From Arthrobacter sp. OV608 (GTDB lineage Bacteria; Actinomycetota; Actinomycetes; Actinomycetales; Micrococcaceae), in contig FOEZ01000025.1 in the NCBI GenBank assembly GCA_900110595.1, positions 1 to 49,079 on the forward strand: a stretch of DNA of 49,079 nt, in the 5' to 3' direction. The notes under the pieces were generated by a model. It made no database searches, had not been told where the DNA came from, and saw only the letters and a program-made list of their open reading frames with translations. Below, piece by piece: positions 42,218 to 49,079 of the stretch. The position numbers and the translations under genes were made by a program. How positions within the stretch are numbered: position 1 is the stretch's first letter; each line of letters starts with the position of its first letter.

Positions 42218-43260
42218 TGAAAATCATCCAGGTAGGCCTCGGCGCGTGGGGCGCTTCATGGCTGAACGTTATTCACCAAAGCAAAACCTGGGAGCTGGCC
42301 GGCGTTGTCGACGTCAACCCCGAGGCTGTACGGGCCGCAGGTGAACAGTACGGAATCCCCGCTTACGGCACTATCCAGGAAGCGCTGAAGCACAAGGAAA
42401 CGTTCGACGCTGTCCTGGTCATCGTTCCGCCCGAGTACCATGCAGCCGTGGCCATCCCGGCCCTTGAGGCCGGCGTGCACACACTGATAGAGAAGCCCCT
42501 CGCCCACAACCTTGAAGACGGCATCCGCATCATCGAAGCGGCAGAAAAATCCGGCAAACAGGCTATGGTGTCGCAGAACTACCGTTTCAAGCGCGCCGCG
42601 CGCACTGTTCAGCGCCTCATCCGCGAAGGGGTCATTGGAGACCTCGAGCACGTCTTCGTCGACTACAAGAAGAACCCGCCGTTCGAAGGGTTCCGGCTCG
42701 AAATGGACGAACCCCTCATCGTGGACGCCATGATCCACCACCTTGACCAGCTCCGTGGCATCGTCGGTATTGAACCCACCACTGTCCGGGCGCGCTCCTG
42801 GAACACTGGCACTTCCAGGTTCAAGGGCAACGCCTCCGCGGTGGTGCAATTCGACTGCCGCAACGGTGCCCGCGTCGTATACACCGGTTCATGGAGCTCC
42901 TACGGCCCGCAAACCAGCTGGGACGGCGACTGGGAAATCCAAGGCAGCAAGGGCGCCATCACCTGGAAGAACAACGAAGTCACCATCAACTTCGCCTCAC
43001 TGTTCGACACCGTTTTCCTCGCCGGGGCGGTGGAACGCTCCGGCGTCATGCACGTCGACCTGGACCCGTTGCCGGTCGAGGAACGCCTGGGGACCCTCGC
43101 CACGTTCCGCGACGCCATCGAAACGGGGCAAAAGGCTGAGACGGACGTCACCGACAACATCCAGAGCCTGCAGCTCGTCATGGCCACGGCCGACTCCGCC
43201 CGCCAGGATGGTGCGGCCATTTCCTTGAAGACCAACGCCGAACTCTTCGGCAACCACTAG
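42217..43260 (+). CDS. Gfo/Idh/MocA-family oxidoreductase 2
   Basis: A second NAD(P)-dependent dehydrogenase of 347 residues. The nucleotide-binding start MKIIQVGLGAWGASWL, VPPEYHAAV and the motif IEKPLAHN are present. The catalytic region reads IVDAMIHHLDQLRGIVG, with the His pair in the expected helix. AGAAGGAG precedes the ATG, whose first base is the last base of the upstream stop (TAATG). Two dehydrogenases of this family in one unit suggest one oxidises the substrate and the other reduces a later keto intermediate. The sequence differs clearly from dehydrogenase 1, so it is not a recent duplicate. Confidence 0.9.
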   Translation: MKIIQVGLGAWGASWLNVIHQSKTWELAGVVDVNPEAVRAAGEQYGIPAYGTIQEALKHKETFDAVLVIVPPEYHAAVAIPALEAGVHTLIEKPLAHNLEDGIRIIEAAEKSGKQAMVSQNYRFKRAARTVQRLIREGVIGDLEHVFVDYKKNPPFEGFRLEMDEPLIVDAMIHHLDQLRGIVGIEPTTVRARSWNTGTSRFKGNASAVVQFDCRNGARVVYTGSWSSYGPQTSWDGDWEIQGSKGAITWKNNEVTINFASLFDTVFLAGAVERSGVMHVDLDPLPVEERLGTLATFRDAIETGQKAETDVTDNIQSLQLVMATADSARQDGAAISLKTNAELFGNH

Positions 43261-43305
43261 CACTTTCCGACCCGAGGAAGTGTCGAATTGACTGGAGATA
43301 CAACC

Positions 43306-44442
43306 ATGCAGCCACAAACAGCCACCGGCCCCGCCGGTCCGGTTTCCGGGAAGGCTGGCCCCGGAAAATCCCAAGACAACCCGCGTTCACGGCTATCCGT
43401 TGTTGGTGACTTCATCGGTGCGCAGGGCCTGCTCGTCGTCGTCGTACTCTTCGGTGTACTGCTGACGTTCCTCAGCCCGGTATTCCTGACCACTGTTAAC
43501 CTGGTAAACCTGCTCTACCAGTGCACGATCCTCGGTGTGTTCGCCATCGGCATGACCTTCGTGATCCTTACCGGCGGCATCGACGTCTCGGTGGGCTCAA
43601 CCGCTGCCCTGTCGTCCGTGCTGTCCATGGGCGTGATCGTGAACATGAACATGCCACCGGCAATCGGACTACTGACCGGCCTCGTGGTTGGCGCCGGAGT
43701 CGGATGCCTCAACGGGCTGATGGTCACCAAGCTGGGCATATCCCCGCTCATCGCGACGCTGGCAACACTTTCCGCCGGGTCGGGCATCGCCTTCGCCTAC
43801 TCCGATGGCGGCAACATCACTCCCGTACCGAAGATGCTCACCGGCCTCGTCAGCGCGAAAATCGCAGGGATCCCCCTGCTCATCCCGGCCGTTCTGGTAC
43901 TGGCTTTGCTGGCCCACCTGGCCCTGACCCGCACCACCTACGGACGGTCGATCTACGCCGTCGGCGGCAACAAGGAAGCAGCCCTGCTTGCAGGGATCCG
44001 CGTCGACCGCGTGACGATGAATGCCTACATCATCGCCGGTCTCTCCGCGGGGATGGCCGGGCTCCTGCTAACCGGCCGGCTGGCCTCCGGAAGCCCCCGC
44101 GCCGGCGACGGTATTGAACTAACCGTGATCGCCGCCGTGGTCATCGGCGGAACCAGCCTCTTCGGCGGCCAGGGAAACATCAAGGGCACCTTGCTCGGTG
44201 TGCTGTTGATCGCCATGGTCTCCAACGCCGTGAACCTGCTCGGCATCCCCTCGTCCTACGACCGGATTGTCCAAGGCGTCGTCATCTTCGCGGCCGCTGC
44301 CCTGGACGTGTACCGCTACAAGTACGTCCAAAAGAACCTGTCACGGAAACGCAAGATCGGGCCGCCGCCGGCGACAGACCCGAAGACGACCGGCACCACA
44401 GCCGGCGGCCCCGTCGCAGCTCGCACCGGTACACCGGCCTGA
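43306..44442 (+). CDS. Sugar ABC transporter permease, RbsC-like
   Basis: Integral membrane permease of 378 residues with about 10 hydrophobic segments. The family signature is seen in FVILTGGIDVSVGSTAALSS, near the middle GRSIYAVGGNKEAALLAGI (the coupling helix that contacts the ATPase), and in VVIGGTSLFGGQGNIKGTLL. It carries sugar across the membrane together with the ATPase at 47270-48766 and the lipoprotein at 44505-45494. The ATG at 43306 has GGAG upstream. Both ends carry polar, low-complexity tails, with a Pro/Thr/Ala-rich C-terminus. Confidence 0.93.
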   Translation: MQPQTATGPAGPVSGKAGPGKSQDNPRSRLSVVGDFIGAQGLLVVVVLFGVLLTFLSPVFLTTVNLVNLLYQCTILGVFAIGMTFVILTGGIDVSVGSTAALSSVLSMGVIVNMNMPPAIGLLTGLVVGAGVGCLNGLMVTKLGISPLIATLATLSAGSGIAFAYSDGGNITPVPKMLTGLVSAKIAGIPLLIPAVLVLALLAHLALTRTTYGRSIYAVGGNKEAALLAGIRVDRVTMNAYIIAGLSAGMAGLLLTGRLASGSPRAGDGIELTVIAAVVIGGTSLFGGQGNIKGTLLGVLLIAMVSNAVNLLGIPSSYDRIVQGVVIFAAAALDVYRYKYVQKNLSRKRKIGPPPATDPKTTGTTAGGPVAARTGTPA

Positions 44443-44504
44443 CACGTCACCTCACACCCCGGCTCAGCCTGCACAGCTAAGCATCCAACAGAAAGAGTAA
44501 GTCA

Positions 44505-45494
44505 ATGAAGACCTCACCCAAACTTGCGGTCCTTGCGGCAATCTCCGCCGCTGCCATCGCCCTGACCGGCTGCGGCGCACCGAGTGCCGCCCAGGAAGGA
44601 GATGACGGAAACAAGACAAAGAAAATTGCCGTCCTGCTCTACAGCCAGAGTTTTGAATTCATGGTTGCCCTCGGGCAGGGCGTCAAGGATAAAGCGGAGG
44701 AACTCGGAGTGGAGGTCACCGTCCTCGACGCCAAGGGTGACTCCAACACCCAGATCAGCCAGATCCAGGACCAGCTCGCCCAAGGCGTAGACGGCATCGT
44801 CCTCAGCCCGAACAACTCTGCAGAACTGGTTCCCGGAGTCCAGATGATCCACGACGCCGGAAAGACCGTCACAACGGTCGACTCAGTGATCCCGGGCGAC
44901 ATCGCCGACGCCGCCGTCGCATTCGACAACGAAAAGGCCGGCAAACTCGGCGCTGAAGCATTGGCCAAACTGATGGGCAACAAGGGAACCGTCCTTGAAT
45001 ACCAAGGAGCCAAAGGCGCCTACCACGCCATTTTGCGCGGCAAGGGCTTCACCGAGGGCATCAAGCAGTCCCCAGATATCAAGGTCATCGGCCGTGACGC
45101 CCAGTGGACCGCAGATAACGCCCTGTCCCTCACCGTCGACAACTTCACCGCCGACTCAAGCATCAACGGCCTGTTCAGCCATAACGATGAAATGGTGCGT
45201 GGCATCGTCTCCGGCCTCTCGCAAATCAACAAAGACGCTCCGGTCGGAGCCGCAAACCACATCCCGCTCGTCGGAGTCGACGGCACACCACTGGCCCTGG
45301 ACCGCATCCGCAAGGGCGTCCAGGACGCCACGATGGACCAGAACCCGTTCGAAATGGGAGCACTGGCCCTTCAGGCCGAGGTTGATCTGCTGGACGGCAA
45401 GCAGGTGCCCAGGATGCAGCTGACCGACACCAAGCTCATCACCAAAGAGAACGTCGATGATCCAAAGCTCTGGGGCAACATCTTCAAGGACTAG
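44505..45494 (+). CDS. Sugar-binding lipoprotein, periplasmic-binding type 1
   Basis: Substrate-binding protein of 329 residues. The signal peptide ends in a lipobox LTGC, so Cys23 would be lipid-anchored outside the membrane. The mature protein has the ribose/galactose-binding fold: KKIAVLLYSQSFEFMVALGQ, then VDGIVLSPNNSAELVPGVQM, the hinge region and LFSHNDEMVRGIVSGL, with VGVDGTPLALDRIRKG towards the end. It captures the sugar for the permease. It follows the permease gene by 62 bp and is followed by a stable hairpin that would fit differential expression of the binding protein. Confidence 0.93.
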   Translation: MKTSPKLAVLAAISAAAIALTGCGAPSAAQEGDDGNKTKKIAVLLYSQSFEFMVALGQGVKDKAEELGVEVTVLDAKGDSNTQISQIQDQLAQGVDGIVLSPNNSAELVPGVQMIHDAGKTVTTVDSVIPGDIADAAVAFDNEKAGKLGAEALAKLMGNKGTVLEYQGAKGAYHAILRGKGFTEGIKQSPDIKVIGRDAQWTADNALSLTVDNFTADSSINGLFSHNDEMVRGIVSGLSQINKDAPVGAANHIPLVGVDGTPLALDRIRKGVQDATMDQNPFEMGALALQAEVDLLDGKQVPRMQLTDTKLITKENVDDPKLWGNIFKD

Positions 45495-45512
45495 CGCCCC
45501 AGAGCAGTGACG

Positions 45513-45542
45513 GCCGGGCCGAGGTTAGTCCCTTGGCCCGGC
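45513..45542 (+). terminator. Intercistronic hairpin after the binding-protein gene
   Basis: GCCGGGCCGAGG (45513-45524) pairs with CCTTGGCCCGGC (45531-45542), 12 pairs including one G-T wobble, with a six-base loop. It lies between the lipoprotein stop and the first isomerase start, where a 3' stem usually stabilises mRNA or lowers read-through. Confidence 0.65.
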
Positions 45543-45574
45543 AGCAACAAACCAATTCCAACTCAAGGAGAAAC

Positions 45575-46426
45575 ATGTCCCGCTTCAAGTATTCCTACAA
45601 CGCCATCGTCTACTACCAGGAAGACATCGCCAAAGGCATCGACCGCGTCGCCCGCTACGGCTACGACGCCATCGAACTCGTAGGAGAACCGGCAACGCAC
45701 AACGTCGAAGAAATCAACCGGCTCACCAAGGACGCAGGCATTGACGTCAGCTCCATCTGCAGCATTTGGTTCGGCGAGGAACGCGACCTGATCAACCCCA
45801 GCGCCGCCAACCGGCAGAAGGCCCTGGACTATGGCAAGTCGGTAGCCGACTTCGCCGCCGCCGTCGGAGCTCCGACCATCATCGTCGGCCCGTCCCCGGT
45901 GGGTAAGACCGAGGCGCTGGCCAGCGACGAGCAGGAATGGGAATGGGCTGTGGAGAACGTCCGCACCCTCGGCGAATATGCAGCCAGTGTTGGCGTCAAC
46001 ATCACTCTCGAAGCGTGGAACCGCTACGAGACGCATTTCCTGAACCGGCTCGACCGCGCCGTTGAACTTCTGGACGCTACCGGCCTGAAAAACGGGGGCG
46101 TGCATGGTGACCTCTTCCACATGAACATCGAAGAAGACAGCATTCATGGCGCCTTCGCCCGTGCCGGCAGCAAGGTCAACCACGTCCACCTGGCCGATTC
46201 AACCCGTGCAGCCCCTGGCGTAGGACACACCGACTTCCGTCCCACCCTGCAGACGTTGAAGGACATCAACTTCGACGGCTACCTGACCTTCGAGCTCCTG
46301 CCCGCCGCGTCGAACCCCTTCGCCATGATGGCACGCAACGGCCACCTGGAATTCCTGGATTCCTATACCGAAAAGGCTATTAACGAAATGAAGAAGCTGG
46401 AACAGGAGCTGTGGCCCAATGAGTAA
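45575..46426 (+). CDS. Xylose-isomerase-like TIM-barrel protein 1
   Basis: A 283-residue sugar isomerase/epimerase-like TIM barrel. The metal-ligand pattern is complete: Glu in ITLEAWNRYETH, Asp in GGVHGDLFHMNIEE, His in KVNHVHLADSTR, and Glu in YLTFELLP. The ATG at 45575 has AAGGAG before it; an upstream in-frame extension is rejected. The family catalyses isomerisation, epimerisation, dehydration or elimination on sugars, and members occur in 3-keto-sugar pathways. It overlaps the next gene by eight bases. Its catalytic activity here is not predictable from the family alone. Confidence 0.88.
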   Translation: MSRFKYSYNAIVYYQEDIAKGIDRVARYGYDAIELVGEPATHNVEEINRLTKDAGIDVSSICSIWFGEERDLINPSAANRQKALDYGKSVADFAAAVGAPTIIVGPSPVGKTEALASDEQEWEWAVENVRTLGEYAASVGVNITLEAWNRYETHFLNRLDRAVELLDATGLKNGGVHGDLFHMNIEEDSIHGAFARAGSKVNHVHLADSTRAAPGVGHTDFRPTLQTLKDINFDGYLTFELLPAASNPFAMMARNGHLEFLDSYTEKAINEMKKLEQELWPNE

Positions 46427-47273
46427 ATACGAGTTCGGCGTCAGCACTTTCATCCTCGTCTCCCCGTTCACCGACAACGACGTCGATCAGTTCGATGTCG
46501 CCAAGGAGATGGGCTACGACCTGATCGAGGTTTGCATTGAAGACCCCGCAGTGGTCAGCGCGGAAGCACTGAAGAAGGCCTCAGAACGAACCGGACTGCC
46601 TGTGTCAATCTGCGGTGCGTTTGGACCGGACCGGGACGTCTCGCACGAGGACCCACAGAAGCGGCGGCAGGGCATCGACTACCTGAAACTGTGTGTCGAC
46701 ATCGCCCAGGCCGTCGGGTCACCCCACGTGGCCGGCCCGATGTACTCCGCCACTGGCAAAGCCCGGTTGCTTCCCCCCGCGGAACGCCAGCAGCAGCGCC
46801 AGTGGGCGGCAGACAGCCTGCGTGAAGTGGCCGATTACGCCTCCGAACGCGGCATCACTCTGGCCATAGAACCGCTCAACCGATTCGAAACCGACCTTGT
46901 GAACACCGTCGAACAGGGTCTGGAACTGTGCGAGCTGATCGGCCGGGACAACGTGGGCCTGATGCTCGACACGTTCCACATGAACATCGAAGAGAAGAAC
47001 ATCGGCGCGGCCATCACTGCCGCCGGTGACAAGGTCTTCCACTTCCAGGTGTCAGAAAACGACCGCGGAACGCCCGGCAGCGGTCACGTGCCATGGTCCG
47101 AGACCTTCGACGCACTGAAAACGATCAACTACCAAGGTTCCATTGTGGTCGAATCATTCCTTCCCACGGTCGAGGAAATCGCCAAGGCCGTTTCGCTCTG
47201 GCGGCCGGTGGCGCCATCCATGGACGCTCTGGCCCGTGACGGACTCACCTTCCTGAGGAGGGAACTGGCATGA
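46419..47273 (+). CDS. Xylose-isomerase-like TIM-barrel protein 2 (D-tagatose-3-epimerase-like)
   Basis: A 284-residue TIM barrel of the ketose 3-epimerase-like group. Expected ligands are Glu151 (LAIEPLNRFETD), Asp184 (LMLDTFHMNIEE) and Glu245 (IVVESFLP). The position where family members usually have His is Gln210 in VFHFQVSENDRG, so the metal site differs from that of its neighbour. The PGSGHVPW motif after it is typical. The start overlaps the preceding stop by eight bases, and the stop overlaps the ATPase gene by four. The two barrels differ in sequence and may do successive steps. Confidence 0.88.
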   Translation: MSKYEFGVSTFILVSPFTDNDVDQFDVAKEMGYDLIEVCIEDPAVVSAEALKKASERTGLPVSICGAFGPDRDVSHEDPQKRRQGIDYLKLCVDIAQAVGSPHVAGPMYSATGKARLLPPAERQQQRQWAADSLREVADYASERGITLAIEPLNRFETDLVNTVEQGLELCELIGRDNVGLMLDTFHMNIEEKNIGAAITAAGDKVFHFQVSENDRGTPGSGHVPWSETFDALKTINYQGSIVVESFLPTVEEIAKAVSLWRPVAPSMDALARDGLTFLRRELA

Positions 47274-48766
47274 CCGAGAAGCCCGGACGCGCTCCAGCAA
47301 TCGTTGAAGCACGCAATCTCGTAAAACTGTTTCCGGGCGTAGTCGCCCTCTCCGGCATGAACTTTGAGCTTCATGCCGGAGAGGTGCACTGCGTCTGCGG
47401 CGAAAACGGAGCAGGAAAATCAACGCTGATCAAGACACTCAGCGGGTTCTACACTCCGGACGAAGGCGGGGTGTACGTGGACGGCGAGCTCATGCCCTCC
47501 AGCACGGTGGCATCCAAGGCGGCCGGCATCGCCACCATCTACCAGGAGCACAACCTGGTCCCGGACCTGTCCGTGGCCGAGAACGTTCTTCTGGGAAACT
47601 GGGGTGGACACAACGGCATCCTCTCCCGCCGGGAGATCCGCAAGCGCGCACGCAAGGCCCTGGACCAGGTTGCACCCCACCTCAACCTCGACACCCCTGC
47701 CATGGCGCTCTCAACGGTGGACGGCCAGATGGTCGAAATCGCGCGCGCCATAGCCCAGGACGCGAGGGTCATCATCATGGATGAGCCCACCACGGCCCTG
47801 ACCGAGCAGGACGTTGAAAAACTGTACAAACTCGTCGACGAGCTGCGGAGCAAGGGCCTGGCGATCATGTACGTCTCGCACAAACTGGAGGAAGTCTTCA
47901 CACTGGCCGACCGGATCACCGTCATCCGCGAAGGCAAAACGGTGGCCTCCTCCGTCCCCGCGGATGAACTTGACGCCCGTTCCGTGGTGCAGCTGATGGT
48001 AGGCAAGGACGTCGACCTCTATGAGCACATTCCCCGCGAACGCGGTGACCTTGTTCTCGAGGCGCGCGGCCTAAGCCTTGCCGGTGCCTTTGAGGACGTT
48101 GACCTCCAGCTGCACGCAGGAGAGATCGTTGGACTCGCAGGGCTCGTCGGTGCGGGCCGGACCGAGGTCGCCCGTTGTATCTACGGGGCCGACAAAGCCG
48201 ACGCCGGAACCGTTCAGGTAAACGGCCGGAAACTTAATCTTCATGGCGCCTCAGCCGGCATCGCCGCCGGTATTGCCCTCGTCCCGGAAGAGCGGAAGCT
48301 GCAGGCCATCATTCCAATGCTGTCCATCCGCGAAAACACCACCCTGACGCTCCTGAAGCAGGTCAGCAAATGGGGCATCTTGCAGCGGGGCCATGAAAAG
48401 AAGATGGTTAACGGCTATATCAAGGACCTCGATGTCAGGACCCCGTCCGCCGAAACCCCGATACAGTCACTTTCCGGCGGCAACCAGCAAAAGGTCATCA
48501 TCGCCCGCTGCCTGGCAAGCAATCCCAAGGTCCTCATCCTGGACGAGCCGACAAAGGGCATCGACATCGGTGCTAAAGCCGAAATCCACCGTTTGATCGA
48601 ACAGCTGGCCCGTCGAGGCGTGGCCGTGCTCGTGATCTCCAGCGAGCTCCCTGAGCTGCTCGAGCTCTCCGACAGAGTGATGGTCATGCGGGCCGGCCGA
48701 GTGGTGGCCGAACTGGACAAAGCCCAGGCAACCAAAGAAAACGTCATCGCTTACGCCGCTGCGTAG
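47270..48766 (+). CDS. Sugar ABC transporter ATPase, RbsA/MglA-like
   Basis: Tandem ATPase of 498 residues with two nucleotide-binding domains. The first has Walker A GENGAGKST and Walker B VIIMDEPTTAL, but its signature region reads ALSTVDGQMVEIARA rather than LSGGQ. The second has a degenerate Walker A (GLVGAGRTEVAR) and canonical LSGGNQQKV with LILDEPTKGID. This asymmetry is normal for RbsA-type ATPases. It powers the permease and lipoprotein of this unit. The ATG overlaps the preceding stop by four bases (ATGA). The gene lies after the two barrel genes rather than beside the permease, an unusual order. Confidence 0.94.
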   Translation: MTEKPGRAPAIVEARNLVKLFPGVVALSGMNFELHAGEVHCVCGENGAGKSTLIKTLSGFYTPDEGGVYVDGELMPSSTVASKAAGIATIYQEHNLVPDLSVAENVLLGNWGGHNGILSRREIRKRARKALDQVAPHLNLDTPAMALSTVDGQMVEIARAIAQDARVIIMDEPTTALTEQDVEKLYKLVDELRSKGLAIMYVSHKLEEVFTLADRITVIREGKTVASSVPADELDARSVVQLMVGKDVDLYEHIPRERGDLVLEARGLSLAGAFEDVDLQLHAGEIVGLAGLVGAGRTEVARCIYGADKADAGTVQVNGRKLNLHGASAGIAAGIALVPEERKLQAIIPMLSIRENTTLTLLKQVSKWGILQRGHEKKMVNGYIKDLDVRTPSAETPIQSLSGGNQQKVIIARCLASNPKVLILDEPTKGIDIGAKAEIHRLIEQLARRGVAVLVISSELPELLELSDRVMVMRAGRVVAELDKAQATKENVIAYAAA

Positions 48767-48792
48767 GCAATCCCACCAGAACGGAAACAATT

Positions 48793-49079
48793 ATGACCTA
48801 CCAAGAGCCCCGGTCGTTCACCTTGTTCACCGGCCAGTGGGCCGACCTGCCCTTCGAGGAAGTCGCGCGCCTGGCGTCCGGCTGGGGCTACGACGGCCTG
48901 GAGATCGCCGTCTCCGGGGACCACCTGGACGCCTGGCGCTGGGACGAACCCGGCTACGTCGACTCCAAACTCGAGATCCTGGACAAGTACAACCTGAAGG
49001 TCTGGGCCATCTCCAACCACCTCAAGGGCCAGGCCGTCTGCGATGACCCCATCGACTTCCGCCACGAAGCCATCGTCGG
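48793..49079 (+). CDS. Xylose-isomerase-like TIM-barrel protein 3 (partial)
   Basis: The last gene runs off the window; 95 residues are visible. It starts MTYQEPRSFTLFTGQWADLP, then VARLASGWGYDGLEIAVSGD and HLDAWRWDEP, and is a sugar phosphate isomerase/epimerase-like barrel. The GQWADLPxxEVA...WGYDGLEIA signature is often seen in genes next to Gfo/Idh/MocA dehydrogenases. It follows the ATPase gene by 26 bp and is probably in the same unit. The ribosome site is weak. Metal ligands lie outside the window. Confidence 0.85.
   Translation, partial: MTYQEPRSFTLFTGQWADLPFEEVARLASGWGYDGLEIAVSGDHLDAWRWDEPGYVDSKLEILDKYNLKVWAISNHLKGQAVCDDPIDFRHEAIV

Noticed and set aside
1..49079. CRISPR array, rRNA or tRNA genes, insertion sequences
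   Set aside because: No regularly spaced repeats, no cloverleaf-like sequence and no transposase-like frame were recognised on reading; small or diverged examples could be missed without a computed search.

Overview
The window is GC-rich DNA with strong G/C preference at third codon positions, so long antisense open frames are common. Gene content and order suggest an actinobacterium of the family Micrococcaceae, probably Arthrobacter or Pseudarthrobacter. The main clues are a cobalamin-dependent MetH, a large KatE-type catalase, tandem formaldehyde dehydrogenase-like enzymes, sugar ABC/Gfo-Idh-MocA clusters and a mycofactocin-type SDR. This assignment is inference from protein style, not from a marker gene.

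Layout. 1-1.8 kb: start of an SDR that looks mycofactocin-coupled and a 14-TM MFS transporter, both minus, with an inverted repeat upstream of the transporter. 1.9-2.8 kb: no intact gene, only a possible HigA-like remnant. 2.8-6.4 kb: metH (minus). 6.7-11.8 kb: an accessory block with a stand-alone HsdR-N type nuclease, a small gene cut short and fused to a decayed HK97 phage capsid gene, two proteins of unknown function, and a second PD-(D/E)XK nuclease-like protein. 12-15.7 kb: a heterodimeric ABC exporter with one degenerate ATP site.

16-29.8 kb: a catabolic cluster for a hydantoin-like or other cyclic amide substrate. One plus-strand unit carries a short HyuA-like protein, a DUF917 protein and a PucR regulator. 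A minus-strand group carries an MFS importer, a hydantoin-racemase-like protein and, after a gap, a quinone-oxidoreductase-like enzyme. Divergent from it runs HyuA, HyuB, a GAF protein and a metal-dependent amidohydrolase. A likely logic is import, epimerisation, ATP-dependent ring opening (HyuA/HyuB) and further hydrolysis (amidohydrolase), under PucR control.

30-37.9 kb: stress and detoxification genes: catalase, membrane proteins and two tandem zinc alcohol dehydrogenases, the first broken by one frameshift. The same inverted repeat, CTAAG-N4-CTTAG, lies upstream of both the catalase and the dehydrogenase pair. 38.4-49.1 kb: a carbohydrate cluster: AraC and ROK regulators (minus) divergent from two Gfo/Idh/MocA dehydrogenases, an ABC importer (permease, binding lipoprotein, ATPase) and three xylose-isomerase-like TIM-barrel proteins, the last cut by the window end. 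No sugar kinase is visible, which suggests a non-phosphorylative route of the 3-keto-sugar type. Two matching operator-like repeats sit between the ROK gene and the first dehydrogenase.

Frame breaks occur in the capsid remnant (three), the first dehydrogenase (one) and possibly the HigA-like remnant (one). All have the sense of a one-base loss, so read-level checking matters before they are called mutations.
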